From Paragordius varius (Eukaryota; Nematomorpha), in the NCBI GenBank assembly GCA_964247055.1, contig OZ176051.1, forward strand, positions 7,192,001 to 7,256,000: a stretch of 64,000 nucleotides of DNA, read 5' to 3'. The position numbers were made by a program, and so were the translations under genes. This document shows, in pieces, positions 24,201 to 37,300 of this stretch. The notes beneath the pieces were generated by a model. The model did no database searches. It had not been told where the DNA came from and worked only from the letters and a program-made list of their open reading frames with translations. Positions within the stretch are counted from its first letter, which is position 1. Every line of letters starts with the position of its first letter.

Positions 24201-27200
24201 GAGTATATAGCCTTTTTGATGATTTAATTAATTTACAATTTTGCGACGTGTGCGGCGTTTTTTATGGCTTTAGAGTACAAAGTTAACCACCAGAAAGTTT
24301 ATATTAATCCCTCTATCATCAATAGTTTTAAACATTTTATATGGCTTACAAGTGTTGAATAATCCAACTTGAAACTATAATTAATTTTATAATTATTTAT
24401 TAAATCATAAAAATGTTTTTTTCTTCAAAGCATTTATTTTTAAAACGGTCAAATTATGATATGAACAACATTAATTTGTGTGACACACATTACCATAGTG
24501 GCTTTTTTTTTAAAAAAAGATAATTTTTTCGCTCAAGAATTTTTATTTCGTCTTTGTTTATAATGAAATATTTTTTACTTTGTACAATAATTATTATTTT
24601 TTAATTATTTTTGAAGCATAAAATTTGTTCGAATGGCAATTTTTAAATTACGGTTCTGGCATAAAATATATTATGATATGATAAATAAAAATAGATAGGT
24701 TGATTTGCCTTCTAAAATTTTGTTAAAGTTATATCGTATGACTGACTAATAAGGTATATTACAGTTGTCCTTATATTACATTGTTTTAATAATCAGCATT
24801 AACTCTGAATTTTGTAATTATTTAGCATTTAAATCGCTTTTGTCCTTGGGAAAATTATTGATACTCATATTTTACGTATTTTTTCGTATAATTATTTTGA
24901 TTTATTAAAAAATGCGTCGTTTTAATTTTTTTATCCGCCTAATGCTAAGTCTAATCATTCAAAGTAGCTTCGATTTAAAAATTTAAACCTTTTTTTACTT
25001 TTTTTGTAAGAAAAAGTAAACGATAAAAAATATTATTGGTTTTAATATTTTAATCAAAGTTTCAGTACTGATACGACTGATTTAAAATTAATTTCTATCT
25101 AAAGTCTTTAAATTAATACTTAAAAGTTGTAAGTATTTATAGTTGTTTGTTTAATATTTTACAACATTAAATTTTTTTTCATAACTAATATATAATTTAT
25201 TTTTTATGACTAAAATAAATTATATCAAAACAATTTTACGGACACCCCTAGATACGATCGATGATAACATTGATGATGAAGTCGCCATATATAATGAACT
25301 TTTGTGGGCCATCATAGTAAATTATCAAATTTTGCATCCCAAATGCTTTTTCACGGGCTCAGAAAGTTCCACTACTATTTCCCCCATTCCCTCCGACCAA
25401 GAATTAATAGATGTCACTTTGATTGGGTTGAATAGCGTGTTTAATTTGTCAAATAATGCCTACATCAATAATTTGACGGATGATTGGGCCGATGGGAAAT
25501 TGTTACAGTATAATAAATAACCTTAAAACTTAAATTATAAGCATTCTTAAAGTTGTAAATATTTATTATATTTAAGATGTCGGCTTTTTCCGTTTATTTT
25601 ACTTTCAGAACCAGCGCAATGAGTACTTTTTAGCAATGTATATAATAAGATGTTGAAATATTGCGTTTGGAATCGTTTTTAAATTTATTTTTTTTCAAAA
25701 TGAGTAAACTAAAATCCTCGAAAAACATAGCGAAAAATTTGGATTTAATTTAATTTTATTTATACGGATATTATATTAATCACATTTTATTGCTTTTTTT
25801 TGGAAAAGATGGAGAGGCCTTATTTCTAATAAATAATATATTTTTTATTCATCTGAGGTTAGCTATCTTTTTAAATTTCCTGTGTTAATCACGATAAAAA
25901 ATAGGAATTTTTCATTTGGGTCTTTGGAGCAAATTGGCTTTTTACTCTTCAGTTCATTGAAAAAATATTTTTAACCCAATAATTCCCAATCATTATTTTA
26001 AATAAGTTAAAGCAACGCGTGACAGGGCACAACTTATATATATATATATATATATATAGAAACATATTTATATTTTTTTTTCTCAAATAATATTTATTTT
26101 AGCTTATTGATTGACTGGTGTGTTGGGATCCAGAAAAAAACGCTTCATACTAAATCGAACTCAGGGTAGATATTATATATTAATCATTATAACTAATTAA
26201 CCATGCGTATTATAAAAAGGCAAGACCTAAGTATTTGTTTCCTTTTGGTAATTTTTCAATCATTAATCAATATATATTATATATATATTGTAATTTATTG
26301 TTAAAAAACTAAAATTTTGTAAGATTACTAATATACATTATATTAATTAATACAATATATAACTGTAAGAAGATCATCATCATTTAACACATTTTTTTAT
26401 TCTACAGTTAATTAACCTAGATTAAAGCAGAGATATACATTTCAATTTATTTCATTCACACACTTTTCTATCTAAATTGCGTTGAGAGAGTTCTGTTATA
26501 TTTATCTTTTCTTAGTAGTGATTTATAAATAAAAATGAAAAGTGAAGATAAATCAGTATATAAATGTTTGTTTTGCTTATCAATGAATTTTATCAGTTTA
26601 AAACAAAAGTAACATTTATTAGATTTATAAACTTAAAATCTACAATAACAACCGATAACTAAAAAGGAATTTACTTAAGAAACCTGCATTGTAAATGTTT
26701 TATACATAGCTTCGAACCGGGTCGAAAAAAGTGAAACCGGAATCGGAACGCTTATATGGAACCGTGTTACTAAAATTTTGGAATAACCTAATTGGTTCTA
26801 TAAAAATTAAACGGTGGCGAAACCATTTCACATTTAGTCCCGGTTTCAGATTGGTTCCTGATTTTTCATTAAAAAATTTCATACAACAGTTCTACAAGAA
26901 TAGTAAATCAAAACATAACTTATTGGAATAGCCATAACTTAAAAAAATGGTTGCATTTTTAACCTGAATGCATTGAAATTATTGCTTAAAAAATTCTATA
27001 AAATTAATTTTATATTTATGTTTTACAACTTAAGCCGTGGTCGGCCTAAATTCATCGATTCATATAAGAGCAGATTTTTGTATTGAGGTCTATTTTGGTT
27101 TTAATAGTTCTATCGACTTATATAACATCAAATAGCATATCTAAAATTAGCAAAATAACAAAAATAACCAATCTCTAATATAATAGGTATGCGATTTTTT

Positions 27201-28295
27201 TAAATTATTTATCTGTACATAAAGAAGCGTATAATCGTAAGTTCCATATTATGGTATAGAACCATTTTTTCCTTCTAAATCCATAAACATTATCTTATAA
27301 ACCATTAACTCCTCTTCACCCTTTAACAATTTAAATTCACCCTAAGAACAATTCAAAATTACCTTCGAACAATTTAAATTTACCCTAAAAAATTATATGC
27401 TTTATCAAAATTACCTATAAAATTTTTGAAAATTAAATTTCGTTTAAAATTTACATGTACAAAAAAATAATAAATTCTATAAAGAAATAGCTCATATTAA
27501 TGTTGGGTTATATTATCCACCAAACATAATTTATTTTTAGGGTAAATTTGAAATGTTTCAGGGTGAATAAGAGGTGTAAAGGGTATATAATTAAATTTTC
27601 ATAAATATTTTCTACAGTAAATTCAATGCGTACACTTTTAATGCCGCCCTACAAAGGGGCAAACAAGAACTCCGTATCCCTGATCTGTTTGGTGAAGATG
27701 GGTTGGATGCAATCAAGAGCGCTAACGGTTGCCTAGACAACCGTGCTATGTTAACGTATCTTTCCTTGTTTACACAGAATGCCTTACCTTTGGCTCTCGA
27801 AGCAGGGAAAGTATCGTCCGGTAAAATGTATTCAAATCCGTATCCTGATACGAAAAAACAATCGCTCTTTGCAAATTCAAGTATCATGTATATCGGGCCA
27901 TTTTGTACAACCTTATTGGCTTGGATTAATGAGAAATTGGATTTGGCTTTGACCGTCGATAATTTTTCTGTGAGTCAATTAATTTATATTAGCATAATAA
28001 TGTGCTTAATGCTATTTTTGTAGACTTTAACAGGTCTTTTACGGTTAATTGGATTAGAAATGATTAAAAAAAAAATTCATTAAGTTACCAGTTTTCGCAA
28101 TTTTCGGGTAAAATTTTACCTTTTTTCTATTTTCATAGCATTCTTGGGTGGATGGAATGTTGCTTGAAGCACTTGTTTCACTGTTTTCAAATCATTACAT
28201 TTTGGACGATATAAGAGGAAAAGCCAAGCATATCACAACTGAAAGTGAAAAGTCCAACACTAATGTATCCAAAAGCGCAGAATGTAAAATTTATA

Positions 28296-28334
<39 letters not shown>

Positions 28335-31300
28335 TGAAATATTTTTTGAAATATATATATAGGGATACATAAAGCCAAAGAACTGGGTATTAAACCTTTC
28401 CTATCCAACATCGACAACACCACCAATGGATATTACGTTATGATGTACATTAGTCAATTTATCCGCCTTGATAACACGTATCTGAGAAAGCGCATTCTTA
28501 ATGAAGAATTGAGTATAATATATATTAGAAAAGATATTTATTTAACAATATATTAGATGGCACTAGTATTTTGTGGGTGATATTCGTTAAATATTCAATC
28601 GGTTTAATTTTCGATATGGTTACAAGTTTCACACAAAATATAACTTTATTTACGTATTGGATAATTTTTTATTATCATTCATTAACTAATAACGTAATAT
28701 CTAGTGTGGCAGTAAATTTTGATTTACATTTAACAATTTAAGTAGAGAACAAATTACCCAATATTTTTAATATTATGTCTTAAAATTTTATTGTGTGAAT
28801 CTAGCCCACAATTTTGATGCCATTAAGCGTGATTTGAAAAAGACACCTGCAAAATCAGCTTCCGCTAACAATACTACAAACAACAACCAAATGAATGCGC
28901 TTAAGGCTCAAATACTTTCAAAACCTAAATTAAAATCGGTAACACAAACCCGTATTACACCTAAATCATTTACAACCGTATCATCAAATAATGTTTCAAA
29001 CATTAATTTTTCTCACGCAAAACTGAATCAATCGGTAAATTCAGTTGTTAAAACACCAACTATAAATTGTAATGGAGAAATGGTGGCTCATAATGGAATG
29101 CACGTTCCCTTGCAAAATAATACCACTAAATATAACAGTTCCCAAATCAACAATAACAACAACTCTGTTAATAAAGTCGCTCAGACTAAATGTAAATCAT
29201 CGTCTCCTTCTATGTTGAAAAATGATGGCCATACACATACCAATAAAATAAAACGGCTTAATGCAAGTCCTATGGATAAAAATGATTATAGAATGATTGC
29301 AGGTAATAAAAATTTGCCCAAATCCCCCAAAGATCTGAAAAATGGAATTGCTTCCAACAATATCAACCACATAAAAGTCGGTAAAAATGGGAAAGACAAT
29401 GGTCGAATAGAAGTTACTAGAAAAGTACATGATGCAACCCATAACGCTAATCAAAATGATTATCGTTCATGTCATAGTTTGCGTAAGAAAAATGATTGGA
29501 TTTTGTCAAAATATGCTGCTGCTGCATTGGACAATGGTTTAAAACAACCTCTTCCTAACCGTAATCCTAAAACTAATTATACGGTTAATAAAAAACTGGA
29601 TAAGAATCTTTCTTCTCAAATTAATGGCGAATCAACTCATGAAACAAATGGCCACATTGATAATTTTATGGATAACAATAAGCATACTTTGCATATTTCC
29701 CATGTGTTAATTTATCAAAGCCTAAAGCCGTTCCTTCATATCAATAAACTTTATGCGCTAGATTTTTCGGTCATTGATGAAAATAACCAGCAGTCTTTAA
29801 CCGATGTACAGGATTTCCTTCAGCCAATAATGATTGGTATTGGTAGATTTACTTAATATTTAATATTTTTGTTGTGTAAAACCTAATTTTTAAATCAAAT
29901 TGAAAGATTTATTAACTTAAATTATTATTAAAACACAAACACAATAAATTTCTTACTTTTGCAGGTAAGTTTTAGATACATTTGTTAAATTAAAATATTA
30001 AAGTCTTTCTTTTTATTTTCTAACTGGAAAAGTTTTTGGAAAATATTAAATAAGATGATTATACCGTTTATTTATTACAAATATTTTATGTAAGAGTTTA
30101 ATTCAAAACCTTAATTTACTACTTTTTTCCGAAAAAGTATTAATCTTTGCTATAATAATAGGACCTAATAGCGAAAAATCATTGGAATTCGATAAACACC
30201 CCACAACCTCACATCGATATCGGTTAAGTTTACGACCCCACGAAATTGGTATTTTCAAAATTAAATTAAACTTATACTGATTATATAAGGCATTGAAAAT
30301 ATGTTGCATTTTTTTAATTTAATATTTTATTAAAGGAGAACATATACTTCGATTTGTAATTGACGGGATACCAATTTGCGTGCTAGTTAACAAACTCATC
30401 AATGATGTTAATCCAAACGAGAATCCATTGTTGGATTTGCATTTCAAAACATTCGATGCTTCTAAAGTTATGTTTCAACCCCTTAGATACTGTGTTTTAG
30501 GGCAACCAGCAAAAATTTTAAGTAAGTCACATCTATGACAAAAAGAAAATATTACCATTTTTTTGTAATAATGTGATATAATATGCTAAATTTTTTTCAT
30601 TAAAGTAAGGGCCAAAGACGCAGGTGCCGGAAAATTGGAAGTATTCATCAATAATGGAGCTACTAAATCGTCTATTTTGGCCCTGGGTAACAAAATGTTT
30701 GAGGTTCAATTCATACCAACTGATACAAGCAAAATTAATTCATCGTCCAAGAATGAAACTGTGTTATCACAAGAAAAAAATATTAATACTGATAATACTA
30801 GCAGCATAACTAATGTTTGGAAATGGCAAACCGTTGAAATTCATTTTAATGGTGAAAATATTAAAGGTATATAATATCTCTAAAGCTTAGTCTAAAAAAC
30901 CAAAAACTTTTATTAGATTTTCCTATAAAAATACGCAACATTTATGTTTTAAAACAATATATATCAGTATTTATAACTTTTGTGAAATGATTTAGATTCG
31001 CCTTGGAAGTGTCCCTTAATTAATCCGGTTGATATAAAATGTAAGGGTAAAGGTATCGATGACCTTGGTCCATTTAAAGTGAAAACACCATTGTCATTTA
31101 CTGTTCGAACCAGTATTTGTACCCTTGATACTTCCGATCTTAAAGTGAGTTTTAATTAAAATTTGTTTACTACATAAGACATAAATAATGGATAAAATCG
31201 TAATTCCAGCTTTGTTGTATAAGATTTATGATAAAAATTTTTGTCACATTCTTATATATTTTAGGTGTCCATAACCTGCCTTCCATGTGCTAGAAAAGAG

Positions 31301-34300
31301 ACTAATATGATGTTGAGATCCGAAATCGACGAAAAAGACACTCAATCACCGCACAACAATTCAATGATAAAGCCTATAGTTACAAGGTTATCCCCGCTTG
31401 AAGTTGGTTTATTTTCGGTTCATTATGTGTTACCAAAGGCTGGAACTTACCGCATAGCGGTCGCACTTAAAATTCGGGCCAAAGAAAATTCTTTATTAAA
31501 CGGTTCATCAATGTTTGCTGGCGCATTAGGGACCCGATCTCTTTCTCGTGAAAAAATTTGTGACTACATGTCAGATTACGACAATAGAATGCATGACATA
31601 GATTCTGATGACTCGAGTGATTCCCAATACAATGAATCTTGTCATTATGTCCAAATACCTTTACGGGTATAACCACCATTTTCAAAATTTTGATGATAGT
31701 TTTTTTAAATTTTTCATTCCATTTAACTAACTAGTTTGAGGAAAAGGTACCAATCTATGAATTGAGCATCAAAGCGTTTGATCCAAACATGATTTCATTG
31801 TCCGATAGTTTGGCCCTCATAAATCCAAGTAATACTAAATTTTATTCAGCAATACCAATATAAATTCGATAATTATTTTCCGAAATTCCTTTTTCCTATA
31901 TGGGCCATTTTTTAGAAAAATGTTTCAAATCAAAATACGTATCATATTTAGTTACAATACCATCTTTGGGTCTACCATTTGAGATACCGATCCGGATTGA
32001 TCCTAAAGCAGGGGAAGGACAATTGGAAATTAATATAGATGATGGTGATACGGAAAATACTGTAAAACTTGTTAATGACCCAACGAAATCTACTTTACCA
32101 GTTGATGTAGACAAGAACGGTAATAACTTTTTAAACTTATTTTTATTATACCATTTGCTATTGAATTATATTAAACAATCTTTCTCTCTATTAGATAATT
32201 TGCGTGAAAAAAAGGAAGGGAAAATATGTGTGATTACTTTTGTACCGACCCTAGCAGTTCACGATGTCCAAGTAAAATTTAACGGATCCGACATCTCCGA
32301 CTCACCAACTAAAATCCATTTTTTGTATGCAAACTCAGCGCAAATAGACGAAAAACTTCCACAAATTATGGAAAATGAAGATGAAAGCATTATGCCTAAT
32401 GGAAACGAAACTATTAGCCCAATCATCTCTCCTGACAATACGTTAAATTTAAAGCCGACAAAATTATCGTATTTTACGTTAGATCGGCTTAAAAACTACA
32501 CAATATTTGATAGTTCCGTTTTAAAAAGTGATAACAGACTTTGTTTATTACGTTATGAAATTGGTGATGGTAAATGTCCAGAACCCGCTACTGTGGAGCC
32601 TATCAAAATATCGGTAATACAATATTATTCGTATAATTTTTATATTCTTCCAATTTATATTTATTATTACATTTATGATAGATTATGGATATGAATTATT
32701 TTGTTTGTAACTTACCCATGGGTTGTACAAATATCAATATATATGCCGACAATGGTGATGAAAAAGCTAAAGTTATATATCACGATATTGAATTTTATTA
32801 ATGATAAGTTACATACATTGTTTTCTATTTTATTATGTCAAACGTTTTAACTTTTACTCAACTCCATACTCATAAAAATATTCACCCAATCCTTATATGT
32901 GTTGTTAGGTTTTCGACGTATTTACTAAACGGTTAAATGATTCGCACATAGCCGTACAACGTATTCAATCATACCTAATAATTTTGGCTTTTACAAATTA
33001 TCAAACAAATTATGCCTTAACATGCCAATGGAGGAATGGTGAGAATGGATGTTTGCATACGATAAAGTTACCCTTAATGTGTGAATGGCCTACAGATTTA
33101 TACGGCATATTGTTTTTTGATTTTGGGGCTAATTTCGGCAAAGTTGTTCAAGATATTATTATGGAGCCAAAACCACCTGTAAATTGTTTTGGATATGCTG
33201 GAGTAGATTATACATTTTCAGGTATGAAATATGTTTTTAAAAAGCATAAATTGTTCCAATTTAATGAAAATGTATCAAACATATGATAATTATTATATTA
33301 CTATAGCTAAATTTTCTGTAAACCCACATGCACCGAAAGATAATAAACCCTTAACTTTGGATTTCATAACACTTTACCATGGTGACAATGATCAAATTTT
33401 GAAAAAGGAAGTCAAAATAGTTAAGATTGATACGAACGATAAATTAAAGTCTTACACTTTTAAATTCAATCCGCTAGTCGCTGGTTTCTATGCCTTTAAA
33501 TTCAATATCAAGGGCCATGGAACAATAAAATGTATATTATTGCATATTGTGGCCTAATATATTCGTCATCATCAATTTAATTTAAGTTACATTAACTGTG
33601 TTTCTGTTATTTTAGGTTCATTTTATCATGAAATCTATATATTTGATCACTCACCCTGTATGGATTTGAATACATCCGCTATGGCATTAAATCAATATTT
33701 TACGGTGCTACCAACTTCTGCTCTTGATATGCGAAATTTTGTGCTCAAAAATATTAATCCATGGTCCATTTTTAATTCCAATGACTTTTCAACCAATTCC
33801 ACTTGTTTACTTAACGAAAATTTAATATATACTTCAAAGTATGGTCATGACTCTGGTACACCTATAATTGCATGCAAAACTAAATCCTTGTTTTTCCTAA
33901 AACATATTGGAGGTCACCAAAATCTAAGGTTTTACCTTTTACCACTCAAGACATGGTGGAAGATCCAAGAAAGTGAACCTATCCTAAATAATTTATGGTT
34001 AAGTGCATCTTACAATCAGGAAACGCAAAATTTTGAGGTTGTTTGAACAGAAAATTAAATAAATTTATAAATCCAAAAATACAAATAGATTTTTATTTTA
34101 TCCTCATAGCATTAGTTTGTCTATTTCATTTTCTAAAATAATGTTATATAATAAATACACTACTTATATATTTAACCATATTATATAGCTTGCTGTGAAT
34201 GATGAAGTCCCGTGCGGAAAATACATTTTAGTAGCATTCTTATACAACATTCCATTAACATTTTTGTTTGTGCAATTATATGATGAATCCCAAGTTACCA

Positions 34301-37300
34301 TATTAAATGATAACATCGGCGGTCAAACCTTAAAAGAGTTAAAAACTTATACTACTCTTAGTAAGTTAATTGATGATTGTCATTTTGTTAAATGTTTTAT
34401 TTTTGAAATCAAATATATCTATGCTAACATATTTAAATTGTATTCATTTGTGACAAAAAAAATTTACGGGTAATACTGGTTTTTGGGATAATGTATTTTA
34501 ACGAAATTGGGAAAAAGCGAATATTATGAATAAGGATAATGTTTAAATTTAATATACCATTTACTGTTCAAATTCACTCTTAAACAAATCAAATTTACCC
34601 TTGAACAATTCAAATTCACTCTCAAATAAATAACATGTTTTTTAAGATTAGAAATTACCTATATTTTTAAAAATAAAATTTTGTTTTAAATTAAAATAAT
34701 ACTGAAAAAATAATAAATTATGCCATAAAGATATATTTTGTATTAATAATGAGTTATATTAGTTCAAAAACTAATTTATTTTTAGGATGAATTTAAATTG
34801 TTCGAGGGTGAATTTGAATTGTTCAAGGGTGAATTTGAATTGTTCAAGGGTGAATTCTAATTGTTCAAGAGTGTTGAATTGTTCGAGGGTGAATTGGAAT
34901 TATTCAAGGGTGGATTTGAACTGTGAATGGTATAGTTCTAATTAATTTAATTAGATCAAGCATAGAATATAAATATAATGATATTTTTGAACTGTAAAAT
35001 AAATAGCTAAAATATTATTTTAAAATTTTCATTTGTCTAATATTTAACCCTTAACATCATAAACCCCCTTAACATTTTTTGAGTTAAAAAATCATTAGTC
35101 TAAGGCCGTATGAAAAATTTAAAGGGTTTTATTAAAATGATATATAAAATAAATTTTCTGTGATAATAGGGTTTTTTAATAACAAACGGTCATTATTATT
35201 TTTATAATCAACAAACATACACTATCATTTAGCTATCTTTTAACTGTTTTTGTTAAAATAATAGATACATACATTAAAACATCATTTTTAAGCTCATGTT
35301 AACCTCTTGATATGAGCGATATCAAATATTTAATCGTAAAAATTCATACAAAATTCATGGTTTTTTTAATTCATCATAATTTATGCATTTTCTTTATATC
35401 ATATATGGCCCAATAAATCATACTAGTTGTTCACCAAAAAAGGTTTTGTGTCATAATATTTATACAATAATACTTCAATAATATTTTATAAAAAAACATC
35501 TTTTTTTAATATATATATATAAATTGTTTAGTTGACGTTGAAATGGCGGGTGGGGATGGTCCTTTCGAAATAAAATTGAAGGATTGTAAGGCCTTAACCC
35601 AATACCAACAAAATGAGGCATCATCAACAGCCCATGTTGAAAAAACTTATTATGTAACCGCTAAACCTTACATAGGCATAACTGTCCATATAACACCTAA
35701 ACATTGTAATACTGATGCGATGCAAAATATCGAAACATCCGATAAGAATTACACTGAATTTAAATCTTGTATATACTGTATCAATATAAGTCTCTTTTAC
35801 AAACCCACTTCAACTCCGTTTATTGCTAATGCAATAAACAAAAAAACAGTGGATGTTATTGATTTGGGAATAGATCTTACATATTGGTATAAAAGTATTC
35901 CATTTCAAACTTTAAATAATTTGGGTGGACAAAATCGGCAAAGCATACAAAACAGCGCGAAAAACTTTGGATTCTCAATTGATATTCCCTCTCTTGATTC
36001 AGTTATAAGTGACATTAAAGAACAAAACAGACCACCTGCATTAATTGATGCACATATTTTAGCGTGTGAAAAAAATGACATCTCTCCCCAAAATGATTGG
36101 GCACCGGCTTATCGCCCCACTAATCTGAGTGTACTTTGTTTGTTTGATAAATCGATTGATAACGCACAAAATACCACTTTAAGGGACACGATAGAAGCAT
36201 TGAAATGTAAACCGGAATCTTTTTTGACTGATTCCATCACACAAACTAAAAACCATCATAAAAATATTAATCGAACATCAAATCTAGCTATCCCCTTTAC
36301 ATGTTCCATTGAAAATCCAGCATCTCAAAAAAATTGTAAAAATCCACCCATTTTATATACGGTTGGAGTAAGGAAAATCCCGAAAGACAAAATGTTTACC
36401 ATTTTCACTGATTGTAAATCTCTAACAGACTGGTTATTGAACCAAACCCAATCTAAGCTGGACAAAAATAAATTAATCTCCGAATATTATGAACAATTGG
36501 TGGCATTTAATATAAGTTTTGTTCCGTGTGAGGTGGGACTTTATCAACTAGCAATGCATAAAACTCCGACAAGCATGAAAGTAATAATTTTTTAATATAA
36601 GACTCAAAAAATTATGTATTAATTTAAATTCTAATTATATATATATTAACTCTTTAGTCAATCGAAGATATTGAATCATCCCATATGTTAAAAATACCTG
36701 TCCATGTATACGATTGTTCCAAAGTCATCATTAAACCATTAAAGTGCTCTAGAGACATTAAAAACGATGAAAACGTATCATATATACCAATCAAAGAACA
36801 TGGAACCATTTTAGGTAAATCAGAAATTGCTGGATTCTAATAATTTTTTTAAAACCCAGTACCGTTAAAATTTTGGTGTTGCGGTTAAATTGTTTTATAA
36901 TCAAATGATATTCGGATTCGTTTTTCGTTTAAAATTAAATAGTCAAATCAAAATTAGAATATATTTATGTTATAATAATAATAATAATAATAATAATAGA
37001 AAACCCAGACTATTAAAATTTGGGTAAATTGTTTGAACTTGAATATATTGTTTTTAACAATCATTTTTTTTGAATTGTCCTTTTTGTTCCAAAATAACTT
37101 AGTCACGGTTCTAATTTGTGATCCTAAATAAGATCTTTGAATTGACCACAATTTAGTTTAACAACCGTTGACACAATTTTTTAATAATCATAAATTTCCC
37201 TTATTTAATAGGTTAATCAAATAATTTTCTGCGGTAAGCTTAAGAAATTTTTAAAATTATTTCAGGGACGTTAAAGAAAGTTACTTACCTTATTTTCTGT

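Larger units (their letters stand above)
21207..28512 (+). other. jbug: Filamin exons 1-5: CH1, CH2 and CH3 actin-binding region
   Basis: Exons 21207-21447, 25252-25507, 27618-27969, 28139-28283, 28363-28512. CH1 runs from NIVFQNWIKLHV through ELLWAIIVNYQI, the latter matching the LIWTIILHFQI helix. CH2 runs from ELIDVTLIGLNSVF through DDWADGKLL, FNAALQ, PDLFGEDGLDAI and MLTYLSLF. CH3 runs from FCTTLLAWINEKLDL through HSWVDGMLLEALV, AKELGIKPFLS and YVMMYISQF. CH2 and CH3 fit the consensus well; CH1 lacks much of its middle and is weak. Introns 1 and 2 are large (3.8 and 2.1 kb) and full of repeats; introns 3 and 4 are 169 and 79 bp. Confidence 0.85.

Noticed and set aside
36970-37151. Minus-strand ORF ending in a poly-Tyr run
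   Set aside because: Produced by translating the (TAA)n microsatellite.
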